Shown: positions 34,201 through 42,008 of the stretch, piece by piece
Layout: each line of letters opens with the position of its first letter
Numbering within the stretch: the stretch's first letter is position 1
Origin: Thioalkalivibrio sulfidiphilus HL-EbGr7
GTDB taxonomy: Bacteria > Pseudomonadota > Gammaproteobacteria > Ectothiorhodospirales > Ectothiorhodospiraceae
NCBI RefSeq assembly: GCF_000021985.1
Contig: NC_011901.1
Coordinates: forward strand, 1,426,001 to 1,490,000
DNA length: 64,000 bases
Reading direction: 5' to 3'
The notes under the pieces: generated by a model
Seen by the model: the letters and a program-made list of their open reading frames with translations, nothing else
What the model was told of the DNA's origin: nothing
Database searches by the model: none
Program-made: the position numbers and the translations under genes

Positions 34201-34752
34201 CTCCAGGCTGCCCATGGGGAACAGGTCGATGAGCGAGCCGCGCACGGCGAACTCGCCGTGTTCCATCACCTGGCTGACGCAGTGGTAGCCCGCCTGTTCC
34301 AGGTTGCGGCGCAGGGCGTCCCGATCCAGCCGGTCGCCGTTGGCGAGCATCAGCACGCGTCCCTGGAGCCAGGCCCGGGGCGCGATGCGCTGCATCAGGG
34401 TGTTGACCGGCACCACCAGGATGCCCCGGCTCAGGTCCGGCAGGCGGTAGAGGGTCTCCAGGCGCTGGGAGATGATGTCCTCATGGGGGGAGAACAGGTC
34501 GTAGGGCAGGGTCTCCCAGTCCGGCAGGGTGAGCACCGGCAGGCTGTCGTCGCCCAGGAAGAATTCCAGTTCCCGGGCCAGGGTCTCAGCCTCCCGGGTA
34601 TCCGGTGTGATCACCACACCCAGCCCCTTGTGCCCCGCCAGGGCACGGGCCATGGCAAGGCCCCGGGCGGCGCCATAGAGGCGGCCCCAGCGATGCTGGC
34701 CGGGCTTGTCGGGCAGGGCGGGTGGCGTGAGGGGACTGTACAGGACGGACAT
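31279..34752 (-). CDS. mfd: Transcription-repair coupling factor Mfd
   Basis: At 1157 residues this is full-length Mfd. It has an N-terminal UvrB-like module, an RNA polymerase interaction domain at about 480-550, RecG-like translocase motifs with P-loop GDVGFGKTE (about residue 635) and DEEHRFG, and a C-terminal TRCF domain. Mfd removes stalled RNA polymerase and recruits UvrA to transcribed-strand damage. csiV follows 23 bases downstream. Confidence 0.97.
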   Translation of the reverse strand: MSVLYSPLTPPALPDKPGQHRWGRLYGAARGLAMARALAGHKGLGVVITPDTREAETLARELEFFLGDDSLPVLTLPDWETLPYDLFSPHEDIISQRLETLYRLPDLSRGILVVPVNTLMQRIAPRAWLQGRVLMLANGDRLDRDALRRNLEQAGYHCVSQVMEHGEFAVRGSLIDLFPMGSLEPYRVDLLDDEIESIRSFDPESQRSLDSVNAVRLLPAHEFPMDEAAIKGFRQRYRTRFEGDPQASIIYRDVSQGMAPAGIEYYLPLFFEQMDTLFDYLPGNVRLIQVGGIEDTAAEFLAQAAQRHEQRRHDRERPILSPEEIFLTAEELKAQLTGRPGIRVERPEQLDATPGAVNFDVGALPDLRLHIRQSDPAASLKTFLDGFDGRVLIAAESAGRREFLVDSLRPFGLPPTPVEDWQGFVSGDARLAITVAPVEDGMRMACCGLAVITEPALFGERAHQERRRKRPTRDADAVISNLTDLHPGAPVVHEEHGVGRYLGLQKLAVGGQETEFLALEYAGGDKLYVPVSSLHLVSRYTGADTEHAPLHKLGGEQWAKIRRKAAEKARDVAAELLEIYARRAARQGQSFDVQATGYAAFADSFPFEETPDQARAIEAVLEDMASPRPMDRVVCGDVGFGKTEVAMRAAFVAASSGQQVAVLVPTTLLAQQHYQNFSDRFADWPIRIESLSRFRSAKDTKAVLEGLADGRVDIVIGTHKLIQGDVKFKRLGLVIIDEEHRFGVRHKERLKALRAEVDMLTLTATPIPRTLNMALSGLRDLSIIATPPMERHAIKTFISQWNDALIQEAITREIRRGGQVYFLHNAVESIERKAREIAELVPGADIGIAHGQMRESELEKVMLDFYHRRHNVLVCTTIVESGIDVPTANTIIIDRADKLGLSQLHQLRGRVGRSHHRAYAYLITPHPSAMTPDAVKRLEAIESLEDLGVGFTLASHDLEIRGAGELLGEGQSGQTQEIGFTLYNELLERAVKAMKKGEMPDLDRPMAEVTEVDLGVPALLPDDYVPDVHTRLILYKRIASCQSEAALRELQVEMIDRFGLLPAQAKNLMAVTELRLSLEPLGVRKLEVGPQGGRFSFQATPNLDPARLIQLIQSDPKTYKMDPEQRLRFFEPMEDLEQRIQAVKRILNTLAIKREAA

Positions 34753-34789
34753 CAGGGGCGGTCATGTGCGGACAAAATGGCCGCCCATT

Positions 34790-34818
34790 TTACTGCACCG
34801 GCGGGGCCGGTGCAGTAA
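34790..34818. repeat. Perfect palindrome, 13-bp arms, 3-base loop
   Basis: TTACTGCACCGGC (34790-34802) and its exact inverse (34806-34818) flank GGG. It lies 38 bases upstream of the mfd start. No T-tract follows on either strand, so it is a weak terminator candidate. It might be a regulator site or leader hairpin for mfd. Confidence 0.6.
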
Positions 34819-34820
34819 CA

Positions 34821-34919
34821 GTGGCAAGTCTCAAGTGGCTAGTGGCAAGGAAAACCGTGCTGGGTCACACATCGGTGATGATTGTGATGCGGGTTTCCTT
34901 GCCACTTGAGACTTGCCAC
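34821..34919. repeat. Intergenic inverted repeat, GTGGCAAGTCTCAAGTGG family
   Basis: The arms 34821-34856 and 34891-34919 are inverted copies; the left arm contains an extra 7-base duplication (TAGTGGC). The loop of about 35 bases is ordinary sequence. The architecture equals that of the other intergenic repeats although the word differs. Confidence 0.75.
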
Positions 34920-34924
34920 TGCCT

Positions 34925-35122
34925 TCAAGACTTGCAGGTCTTGAATCCGATGATGTTGTAGGCTGGGCACCAGCCGATGACGGCGGTCACAAGGGGGATG
35001 ATGCCGATCCAGCCCCAGGGGGTCTGGGGTCCGACGAACACCAGGGCGATCAGCACGAGGCCCACCACGGCGCGGATGATGCGGTCGGCGGAACCCATGT
35101 TCTTCAGTGTTTCCAGGCTCAT
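34925..35122 (-). CDS. DUF2892 small inner-membrane protein
   Basis: The 65-residue protein has two membrane helices (about 14-31 and 37-53) and the family end WCPAYNIIGFKTCKS with paired cysteines. DUF2892 proteins are often linked to rhodanese or sulfur metabolism, and one domain is the membrane part of YgaP. The start is the ATG at 35122 (MSLETLKNMG); an upstream in-frame start would add 24 non-conserved residues across the promoter. The upstream neighbour on the same strand is a Crp/Fnr regulator whose site probably controls it. Confidence 0.85.
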   Translation of the reverse strand: MSLETLKNMGSADRIIRAVVGLVLIALVFVGPQTPWGWIGIIPLVTAVIGWCPAYNIIGFKTCKS

Positions 35123-35153
35123 GATGTCTGTCCTCCGGTTGGGAATGACAGGG

Positions 35154-35196
35154 AGCATAGTCCAGGATGGGGCGGGGTTCAGTGATCTTGTCACTG
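35154..35196 (-). promoter_or_regulatory. Crp/Fnr-type operator and -10 box of the DUF2892 gene
   Basis: On the minus strand CAGTGA-N5-TCACTG (35180-35196) is a perfect palindrome. Downstream of it TATGCT (35154-35159) can serve as -10. The implied start near 35147 puts the palindrome centre near -41, the class II activation position used by Crp/Fnr proteins. The regulator gene lies immediately upstream. The 5-base spacer differs from the 6 bases (between TGTGA arms) of classical CRP sites. Confidence 0.55.
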
Positions 35197-35277
35197 CTTC
35201 GAAGTGAGAAGGGAGAATTGGGAAGTGGGAAGGGTATAGATGCGTAGATTGGGAGAGTGCAGTGACGCAAACACTGG

Positions 35278-35949
35278 TCAGCCTTTGGCGAGCCGCTCCA
35301 GGGCAGGGCGGTCCAGCAGGTCGATCTGGCCCCGGGAGAGATGCACCCAGCCCTGGCGCTCGAAGTCCTTGAGGGCGCGGCTGACCACCTCCCGGGCGCT
35401 GCCCAGTTCCACGGCCAGGTCCTGGTGGGTGCAGTGCAAGGCGTCCTGGCCGTGGGCCAGTTCCAGCAGGCGCTGGGCCAGCCTCACGTTGAGGCGGCCG
35501 AAGGCCACCTCGTCGATCAGGGTCATGAGCTCCGCGATGCGATGGCCGTAGCCCTGGAACACGAAACGCCGGAAGCCGGGGGAAGACTCGATGCCTTCCA
35601 TGAACCGGGGCGCGGGGATGGCGATGCCCTGGATTGATGTCTCGCAGATGCCCTCGGCGCCGTAGCGGTTGCCGCCCAGCAGGCAGGAGGTGGTGAGCAC
35701 GCAGGACTCACCGGTCTGCACCCGGTAGAGCACGATCTCCCGCCCGCTGCTGGAGGTCTGCTGCACCCGCACCGAACCCTCGGTCACCAGCAGGTACTGT
35801 TCGCAGACGCTGCCAGGCCGGAACACCACGGTGCCCTCCGGCGCCTGGATCTCCCGGGCATCGGCCAGCACGCCGAGACCCGTCGGGTCATCCACCTGAT
35901 CGAGGCTCGGGAAATACCGTGTCCAGAGGGGCTTTGGCGTGGCTGTCAT
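35278..35949 (-). CDS. Crp/Fnr-family transcriptional regulator
   Basis: The 223-residue protein has a cyclic-nucleotide-binding-like sensor domain (about 30-140) and a C-terminal winged helix with recognition stretch LAVELGSAREVVSRALKDFE. It lacks the N-terminal Cys cluster of Fnr but has several cysteines in the sensor domain (ESCVLTTSCLLGG, GICETS), so a thiol or sulfur signal is possible. Linkage to the DUF2892 gene supports a sulfur-stress role, which is inference. Confidence 0.88.
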   Translation of the reverse strand: MTATPKPLWTRYFPSLDQVDDPTGLGVLADAREIQAPEGTVVFRPGSVCEQYLLVTEGSVRVQQTSSSGREIVLYRVQTGESCVLTTSCLLGGNRYGAEGICETSIQGIAIPAPRFMEGIESSPGFRRFVFQGYGHRIAELMTLIDEVAFGRLNVRLAQRLLELAHGQDALHCTHQDLAVELGSAREVVSRALKDFERQGWVHLSRGQIDLLDRPALERLAKG

Positions 35950-35972
35950 CGTTCGGTGATCCCTGTGCAGTG

Positions 35973-36078
35973 AAAAGCGAACCGCGAAGGCCCAGGGGTT
36001 GCACGAAGGCTTTTACATCAATCTGGTTTGCTTTGCGTCCTTCGCGAACCTTTGCGCTCTTTGCGTTCAAAGGCTTTT
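35973..36078. repeat. Inverted repeat with GCGAAGG/CCTTTGCG units overlapping the aguB stop
   Basis: The left part (35974-36015; GCGAACCGCGAAGGCCC and CGAAGGCTTTTAC) is a decayed inverted copy of the right part (36031-36078; CTTTGCGTCCTTCGCGAACC then TTTGCGCTCTTTGCGTTC). The right end includes part of the aguB TAA stop. Confidence 0.7.
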
Positions 36079-36952
36079 AATCACGATAGCGCCTGAGCAG
36101 ATCCTGGTAGGCGTCGATGCGCCGGTCGCGCAGGTAGGGCCAGATGCGGCGCACCTGCTCGGCGCGGGCCATGTCCACTTCGGCCACCAGCACGGTCTCC
36201 TGGTCCGTGGGCGCCTGGGCCAGGAACTCCCCCTGGGGGCCGCACACGAAGCTCGATCCCCAGAACCGGCTGCCGGCGGTCACGCCGCTGGGGTCTGCTT
36301 CGAAACCGGTGCGGTTGACGCTCACCACCGGCAGGCCGTTGGCCACGGCATGGGCCCGCTGGATGGTGATCCAGGCTTCCCGCTGGCGGGCCTGTTCGTC
36401 CTCGGGGTCTTCCGGGTTCCAGCCGATGGCGGTGGGGTAGATCAGCAGTTCCGCACCGGCCAGGGCCATGAGCCGCGCCGCTTCCGGGAACCACTGGTCC
36501 CAGCACACCAGCACGCCCAGACGTCCCACGGCGGTGTCAACGGGCTCGAAGCCCAGGTCGCCGGGGGTGAAGTAGAACTTCTCGTAGTAGCCGGGATCGT
36601 CGGGGATGTGCATCTTGCGGTAGGTGCCGGCGAGCCGTCCGTCCGCATCCAGCACCACGGCGGTGTTGTGATAGAGCCCCGCGGCACGACGCTCGAACAG
36701 GGAGCCCACGATCACCACGCCGTGCTTCGCCGCGGCCTCCGAGAGGGCCTGGGTGCTGGGGCCGGGGATGGGCTCGGCCTGGTCGAACACATCCGTGTCC
36801 TCGGTCTGGCAGAAGTACAGGCCGGTGTGCAGTTCCTGCAGCACCACCAGCCTGGCGCCGGCGGTGGCCGCCTCGCCGATGGCCTTGAGGCTCCTGGCCA
36901 GGTTGGCCTCACGGTCGGCGGTGTTGGCCTGCTGCACGAGTGCGATCTTCAT
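36077..36952 (-). CDS. aguB: N-carbamoylputrescine amidase
   Basis: The 291-residue nitrilase-superfamily enzyme carries the triad E40 (LQELHTGLYF), K113 (YRKMHIPDD) and C150 (LVCWDQWFPE). It hydrolyses N-carbamoylputrescine to putrescine, CO2 and ammonia. The ATG at 36952 is the conserved start (MKIALVQQAN). It lies directly downstream of aguA, giving a complete agmatine-to-putrescine route, although a 155-base gap with a repeat separates the two. Confidence 0.94.
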   Translation of the reverse strand: MKIALVQQANTADREANLARSLKAIGEAATAGARLVVLQELHTGLYFCQTEDTDVFDQAEPIPGPSTQALSEAAAKHGVVIVGSLFERRAAGLYHNTAVVLDADGRLAGTYRKMHIPDDPGYYEKFYFTPGDLGFEPVDTAVGRLGVLVCWDQWFPEAARLMALAGAELLIYPTAIGWNPEDPEDEQARQREAWITIQRAHAVANGLPVVSVNRTGFEADPSGVTAGSRFWGSSFVCGPQGEFLAQAPTDQETVLVAEVDMARAEQVRRIWPYLRDRRIDAYQDLLRRYRD

Positions 36953-37001
36953 GGGGGCAATCCGATGTTGAGATGGGCGCAGGGTGTTAGATTCGCGATG
37001 G

Positions 37002-37095
37002 TAACGCAAAGGTCGCAGAGTCGCAGAGAACGCAAAGATCCTGAAAAAAATTCTAAAGCCTTTGCGCCCTCTGCGCCTCTGCGATCTCAGCGTTT
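37002..37095. repeat. Intergenic inverted repeat with 9-bp units (ACGCAAAGG/TCGCAGAG type)
   Basis: The left arm 37002-37040 (ACGCAAAGG-TCGCAGAG-TCGCAGAGA-ACGCAAAG) and inverted right arm 37059-37095 (CTTTGCGCCCTCTGCGCCTC onward) enclose an A-rich loop. It separates aguA and aguB on the minus strand and could uncouple their expression. Confidence 0.8.
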
Positions 37096-37107
37096 GATCC
37101 CCGCAAC

Positions 37108-38142
37108 CTAGACGAGCACGCCCTCCGGCAGCTGCATGGTGACGCAGTGCAGGCTGCCGTACTGGTGGATCAGGGTGCGGCAGTCGATGCCAATGATCTC
37201 CCGGTCCGGGAACACTTCGCCCAGGCGTTCAAGGGCGATGGCGTCCGTGGGGTCGTCGTAGGTGGGCACCAGCACCGCGCCGTTGATGATCAGGAAATTG
37301 GCGTGGGTGGCGGGCAGGCGCCGACCGTCCTCGTCCTGGATGGGGGCGGGCAGGGGCAGGGCCACCAGGCGGTAGGGTTCACCGTCGGCGGTGCGCAGGG
37401 CCTTGAGTTCCGCCTCCATGGCCTTGAGCGGTCCATGGTGGGGATCGTCCCGGTCATTGCAGGTGACGTAGGCGATGGTGTCGGGGGTGCACAGGCGCGC
37501 CAGGGTATCCACGTGGCCGTCGGTGTCGTCCCCCTCCAGGTCGCCGTGTTCCAGCCACAGCACCCGCCGCACGCCCAGGGACTGCTTCAGCACCTGCTCG
37601 ATGCCGGCGCGATCCAGGTGCGGGTTGCGGGTGGGGGTGAGCAGGCAGCCGGCGGTGGTGAGCAGGGTGCCCTGGCCGTCGGATTCGATGGAGCCGCCCT
37701 CCAGCACCAGGTCCACGGGCTCCACGGGCAGGTCGTCGAAGATACCCAGTGCCTTGAGACGCGCGGTGATGCGGTTGTCCTCATCGGCGGCATACTTGCC
37801 GCCCCAGCCGTTGAAGGTGAAGTCCAGCAGCTTGAGACGGCCGTCCTCCAGCACCGTGATGGGGCCGTGGTCCCGGGCCCAGGTGTCGTTGGCCGGGGCC
37901 AGGGCGGTGATCACCCGGGCAAGGTCGGCGCCGGCGGCCTCCAGCCGTTGCAGGACATGGCTGCGGTGGGCCTCGTCCTGGCAGACCACCAGCAGGCGCT
38001 CGAAACGGGTGACGGCGGCGCCGATGGAGGCGAACACCGCATCGGCGTCATCGAGCAGGTAGGACCAGTCGCTACGGCCATGGGGCCAGGTGAGCTGGAC
38101 GCCGCTCTGGGGCGCCCACTCGGCGGGCAGGACACGGGACAT
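37108..38142 (-). CDS. aguA: Agmatine deiminase
   Basis: The 344-residue guanidine-modifying enzyme shows WARDHGPI, LEGGSIESDG, the GHVDTLAR catalytic His/Asp segment, and the nucleophile Cys near residue 333 in YGSLHCVTMQ. It converts agmatine to N-carbamoylputrescine plus ammonia. Genes for arginine decarboxylase are not in the window. Confidence 0.94.
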   Translation of the reverse strand: MSRVLPAEWAPQSGVQLTWPHGRSDWSYLLDDADAVFASIGAAVTRFERLLVVCQDEAHRSHVLQRLEAAGADLARVITALAPANDTWARDHGPITVLEDGRLKLLDFTFNGWGGKYAADEDNRITARLKALGIFDDLPVEPVDLVLEGGSIESDGQGTLLTTAGCLLTPTRNPHLDRAGIEQVLKQSLGVRRVLWLEHGDLEGDDTDGHVDTLARLCTPDTIAYVTCNDRDDPHHGPLKAMEAELKALRTADGEPYRLVALPLPAPIQDEDGRRLPATHANFLIINGAVLVPTYDDPTDAIALERLGEVFPDREIIGIDCRTLIHQYGSLHCVTMQLPEGVLV

Positions 38143-38151
38143 GGAGAAGAC

Positions 38152-38451
38152 TCAGCGGGCGTCGGGGCGTTCGCCGCGCACCACGGTGTGCAGAACGAAG
38201 GGACCTTCGAAGATCACGGAATAGCCGTTGTAGTCCCAGCGGCTGATGGGGGGCTCGCCCACGGCCGGATGGCGGGCTTCGGGTTCGCCGAAGCGGGCCA
38301 GCACGGTGCGTTCATGCATGCCGCGGGTGGGCTGCTCGCCCATTTTCACCACCACCGGGCTGCCGTCGATCAGCAGCACGTCGGCCGTTGCGGGCAGGCT
38401 GGCGAGCACGAGGGCCAACAGGGCGAACAGGAATCCGCGTACAATAGACAT
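38152..38451 (-). CDS. Small exported protein, possibly SmpA/BamE-like
   Basis: The 99-residue product has a signal peptide (cleavage near TADVLL, about residue 23). The mature part reads GMHERTVLARFGEPEARHPA and WDYNGYSVIFE, the pattern (G-x-x-x-x-x-V-x-x-x-x-GEP ... W-x-Y) of the BamE-like fold. It lacks a lipobox. It lies just downstream of sfsA's divergent start region and upstream of aguA; its function is unknown. Confidence 0.65.
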   Translation of the reverse strand: MSIVRGFLFALLALVLASLPATADVLLIDGSPVVVKMGEQPTRGMHERTVLARFGEPEARHPAVGEPPISRWDYNGYSVIFEGPFVLHTVVRGERPDAR

Positions 38452-38619
38452 GATGCACTCCCGCATGCTGGGTAAGGTCGATGGCCTGACTATAGCATTG
38501 GACCTGAGCCTGAGGAAACCATGCCAGGTTGTTGAGCCTGCGAGATTTTTCACCGCCGTTTCCTGGAAGTCCGTCACACCCCGGATGCCGGCGCCACCAC
38601 CAGACACGGAATCCCGATC

Positions 38620-39333
38620 ATGGAGTTTGAGCCCGCGCTCATCGAGGTGACGCTGCTGCGCCGCTACAAGCGTTTTCTGGCCGACGTGCGCACCCCGGAC
38701 GGCCGTGAGTTCACCGCCCACTGTCCCAACACCGGTTCCATGATGGGCTGCATGGAACCGGGGTCCCGGGTGTGGCTGAGCCATTCCCCGGACCCCAAGC
38801 GCAAGTACGCCCATACCTGGCAACTGGTCGAGGCGGAGGGTGCCCTGGTGGGCATCAACACGGGCCTCTCCAACCGGCTGGTGGAGGAGGCCATCGGCAG
38901 CGGCCTGATCGCTGAGCTGGCCGGCTGGCCCGGGCTGCGTCGTGAGGTGCGTTACGGGGATCAGGGCAGCCGCATCGACCTGCTGCTCGAGGACGGGGAA
39001 CGCCGCTGCTATGTGGAGGTCAAGAACGTGACCGCCGCGGTCAGTGAGGGCGTGGCCATCTTCCCCGATGCGGTCTCCGCCCGGGGCAGCAAGCACCTGG
39101 AGGAACTCATGCTCATGGTCCGTGAAGGCCACCAGGCGGCGCTGGTGTTCTGCGTGCAGCGGGGCGACGTGCATACGGTCCGGCCCGCCGATGCCATCGA
39201 TCCCCTGTACGGACAGCGCCTGCGCGAGGCGGCGCAGGCCGGTGTGCGGGTGCTGGCCTGTGGCGCCCGTGTCTGGCCCGGTGGGGTGGTGCTCGAGCGG
39301 GTTCTCGATGTGGATCTGAGCCGCGCCGGATAA
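38620..39333 (+). CDS. sfsA: Sugar fermentation stimulation protein homologue SfsA
   Basis: The 237-residue protein matches SfsA length, with an N-terminal OB-like part (CPNTGSM, CMEPGS) and a C-terminal nuclease-like domain with YVEVKNVT and FPDAVSARGSKHL. The biochemical role is unsettled (DNA binding or nuclease). It stands alone between divergent genes. Confidence 0.93.
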   Translation: MEFEPALIEVTLLRRYKRFLADVRTPDGREFTAHCPNTGSMMGCMEPGSRVWLSHSPDPKRKYAHTWQLVEAEGALVGINTGLSNRLVEEAIGSGLIAELAGWPGLRREVRYGDQGSRIDLLLEDGERRCYVEVKNVTAAVSEGVAIFPDAVSARGSKHLEELMLMVREGHQAALVFCVQRGDVHTVRPADAIDPLYGQRLREAAQAGVRVLACGARVWPGGVVLERVLDVDLSRAG

Positions 39334-39406
39334 AAAGCCATGAATCCAAGCCCAATTCCCCGTGTCGCCGCTGTATCGGCCCGCCCGGCTGTGATTTAAT
39401 CCGCGC

Positions 39407-40654
39407 ATGTTTCGTCCCCTCGAACTCTACATCGGCCTGCGCTACACCCGCGCCAAGCGCCGCAACCACTTCATCTCCTTCATCTCCCTGATCTCCATGG
39501 CGGGGATTGCCCTGGGGGTGACGGCGCTGATTACCGTGCTGTCGGTGATGAACGGCTTCGAGAAGGAACTGCGCGAGCGCATCCTGGGCATGGTCTCCCA
39601 TGCCACCATCAGCGATTTCTCCGGTCGCCTGGCGGACTGGCAGACCCTGGCGGCACGCATCGAGGGCGAACCGCGGGTACTGGGCGCGGCGCCCTACATC
39701 CAGGCCGAGGGCATGCTCCAGGGCCAGGGGCAGGTGAGCGGTGCCCTGATCCGCGGCATCCTGCCGGAGCGGGAGAAGCACGTCTCTCGGGTGGCCGAGC
39801 ACATCAAGTTCGGCAGCATGGAGGCGCTGCGCGGCGGCGAGTACGGCGTGGTGCTGGGCAAGGAACTGGCGGCGAGCCTGGGCGCCGGGGTGGGCGACCG
39901 GGTGACCCTGGTGACCCCCCAGGCCACGGTCACCCCCGCCGGTGTGATGCCCCGGTTGCGGCGCCTGCTTGTGGTGGGCGTGTTCGAGGTGGGCATGTAT
40001 GAATACGACCGCAGCACCGCCTTCATGCACCTGGATGACGCGCGCCGGGTGTTCCAGTACGAGGACAACGTCACCGGGCTGCGCCTGAAGATGGACGACA
40101 TGATGCGCGCCCCCTTCATCGCCCGGGACGTGGCCGATCGTCTGGGCGGGCGCTACTGGGTCAGCGACTGGACCCGCCAGCACGCCAACTTCTTCCGCGC
40201 CGTGCGCACCGAGAAGACGGTGATGTTCATCATCCTGTCCCTGATCGTCGCCGTGGCTGCCTTCAACATCGTCTCCACCCTGGTGATGGTGGTCACCGAC
40301 AAACAGTCGGACATCGCCATCCTGCGCACCCTGGGCCTGTCGCCCGCCTCGGTGATGGGGGTGTTCATGGTGCAGGGCACCCTGATCGGCCTGGTGGGCA
40401 CCGCCTTCGGCGTGGCGGGCGGCGTGACGCTGGCGCTCAACGTGGAGACCATCGTGCCCGCCATCGAGCAGATGCTGGGCATGCAGTTCCTGCCCGCCGA
40501 CGTCTATTACATCAGTGACCTGCCCTCGGACCTGAAGGGCTTCGACGTCATGCGGGTCGGCGTGCTGGCCTTCCTGCTCACGGTGCTGGCCACCCTTTAC
40601 CCGGCCTGGCGGGCCTCCCGTACCCAGCCCGCCGAGGCCCTGCGCTACGAGTGA
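39407..40654 (+). CDS. lolC: Lipoprotein-releasing ABC transporter permease LolC/E
   Basis: The 415-residue inner-membrane protein has one N-terminal membrane helix, a large periplasmic domain (about 50-265) and three C-terminal helices, with the family motifs [19 protein letters not shown] and [10 protein letters not shown]. With LolD it extracts lipoproteins for the LolA-LolB route to the outer membrane. There is only one permease gene here, so it may act as a homodimer (LolF-type) or pair with a gene elsewhere. Confidence 0.93.
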   Translation: MFRPLELYIGLRYTRAKRRNHFISFISLISMAGIALGVTALITVLSVMNGFEKELRERILGMVSHATISDFSGRLADWQTLAARIEGEPRVLGAAPYIQAEGMLQGQGQVSGALIRGILPEREKHVSRVAEHIKFGSMEALRGGEYGVVLGKELAASLGAGVGDRVTLVTPQATVTPAGVMPRLRRLLVVGVFEVGMYEYDRSTAFMHLDDARRVFQYEDNVTGLRLKMDDMMRAPFIARDVADRLGGRYWVSDWTRQHANFFRAVRTEKTVMFIILSLIVAVAAFNIVSTLVMVVTDKQSDIAILRTLGLSPASVMGVFMVQGTLIGLVGTAFGVAGGVTLALNVETIVPAIEQMLGMQFLPADVYYISDLPSDLKGFDVMRVGVLAFLLTVLATLYPAWRASRTQPAEALRYE

Positions 40655-40655
40655 C

Positions 40656-41348
40656 ATGGTGGATACCGATTTCCATAACGGCCCGGTGATCGAGGCCAAG
40701 GGACTGAGCCGCATCTTCGACGAGGGCGGCCTCAAGGCCCGTGTGCTGGAGAACGTGGATCTGACCGTTCAGCCCGGCGAGCGGGTGGCCATCGTGGGCG
40801 CCTCGGGCAGCGGCAAGAGCACCCTGCTGCACCTGCTGGGCGGGCTGGACAGGCCTACGGCGGGTACCGTGAAGGTGTGCGGCGTGGACATGAGCCGCCT
40901 GGGTGATGCCGCCCGGGGGCGGCTGCGCAACCAGCACCTGGGCTTCATCTACCAGTTCCATCACCTGTTGCCCGAGTTCACGGCGCTGGAGAACGTGGCC
41001 ATGCCCATGCTCATCCGCGGCATGCATCCCACCGCCGCCGCCGACCGGGCAAGGCACCTGCTGGAGCGGGTGGGCATGACCAATCGCCTGGAGCACAAAC
41101 CCGGCGAGCTTTCCGGCGGCGAGCGCCAAAGGGCGGCCATTGCCCGCGCCCTGATCACCGAGCCCCAGGCGGTGCTGGCCGACGAGCCCACCGGCAACCT
41201 GGACAGCAAGCGCGCCGAGGACATCTACCAGCTGATGATGCGCCTCAACCGTTCCTCCGGTACCGCCCTGGTGATCGTCACCCACGACATGCGCCTGGCG
41301 GAGAAGATGGACCGGGTGCTGACCCTGACGGACGGCAGGCTGGATTGA
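40656..41348 (+). CDS. lolD: Lipoprotein-releasing ABC transporter ATPase LolD
   Basis: The 230-residue ATPase has Walker [10 protein letters not shown], the Q-loop, signature LSGGERQR and Walker [12 protein letters not shown]. It starts one base after the lolC stop, so the two are translationally coupled. It powers lipoprotein extraction. Confidence 0.96.
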   Translation: MVDTDFHNGPVIEAKGLSRIFDEGGLKARVLENVDLTVQPGERVAIVGASGSGKSTLLHLLGGLDRPTAGTVKVCGVDMSRLGDAARGRLRNQHLGFIYQFHHLLPEFTALENVAMPMLIRGMHPTAAADRARHLLERVGMTNRLEHKPGELSGGERQRAAIARALITEPQAVLADEPTGNLDSKRAEDIYQLMMRLNRSSGTALVIVTHDMRLAEKMDRVLTLTDGRLD

Positions 41349-41351
41349 ATT

Positions 41352-41402
41352 ATGAACTGTGAGGCGTGAGGAGGCAGGGGTGAGACGTAAACCACTCGCT
41401 CC
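41352..41402. repeat. Short inverted repeat between convergent lolD and DUF2062 gene
   Basis: GTGAGGCGTGAGGAGGCAGG followed by GGTGAG pairs imperfectly with GCTCCTTACCCCTCCAC at the DUF2062 gene end. The words resemble the CTCACTTCT family on the opposite strand. There is no T-tract. Confidence 0.4.
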
Positions 41403-41927
41403 TTACCCCTCCACCTTCTTGCCGCGCCTGCGCCAGTTGATCCGGCTCAGGATGTGCAGGCGCCACAACACACGGACGGCCACGTAACCGGCGATCGCCG
41501 CCACGGTGGCCATGATCAGGCTGCCCAGCAGCAGGGGCTTCCAGATGATCAGCAGTTCCTGGGTGAACCACTGCAGGCTCAGCTCAAAGGAAAAACCGAC
41601 GCGGGGCAGGTCCAGCACCTTGCGGCCGATGGTGTAGGCGGTGTAGTAGATGGGGCCCATGGTGAGCGGATTGGTGATCCACACCAGCAACACCGAGATG
41701 GGCAGGTTCACCCGGATCATGATGGCGATCAGGGCCGAGATGATCATCTGGAAGGGCAGGGGCAGCAGGGCGATGAACAGGCCTACGGCAAAGGCACCCG
41801 CCACGGAACGGCGGTTCATGTGCCAGAGGTTGGGGTCGTGCAGCAGGGTGCCCAGAAAGCGCAGCGACTGGTGGTCCCTCACCCGATGGTAGGACGGAAA
41901 CAGTCGCTTGATGATCTTCTTGGCCAT
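41403..41927 (-). CDS. DUF2062 inner-membrane protein
   Basis: The 174-residue protein has a basic N-terminus, then the DUF2062 core (RSVAGAFAVGLFIALLPLPF, WITNPLTMGPIYY) with about four membrane segments and a basic tail. DUF2062 proteins are widespread and of unknown function. Placement beside lolCD and comEC occurs in other gammaproteobacteria but does not assign a role. Confidence 0.88.
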   Translation of the reverse strand: MAKKIIKRLFPSYHRVRDHQSLRFLGTLLHDPNLWHMNRRSVAGAFAVGLFIALLPLPFQMIISALIAIMIRVNLPISVLLVWITNPLTMGPIYYTAYTIGRKVLDLPRVGFSFELSLQWFTQELLIIWKPLLLGSLIMATVAAIAGYVAVRVLWRLHILSRINWRRRGKKVEG

Positions 41928-42008
41928 GGACGGCGGTCGGAGGTTTGAGTTTCAATCCATCGTACAGGTCATGGTAGACCGGATTCGTGACATCCCAAGG
42001 AGGGGATC

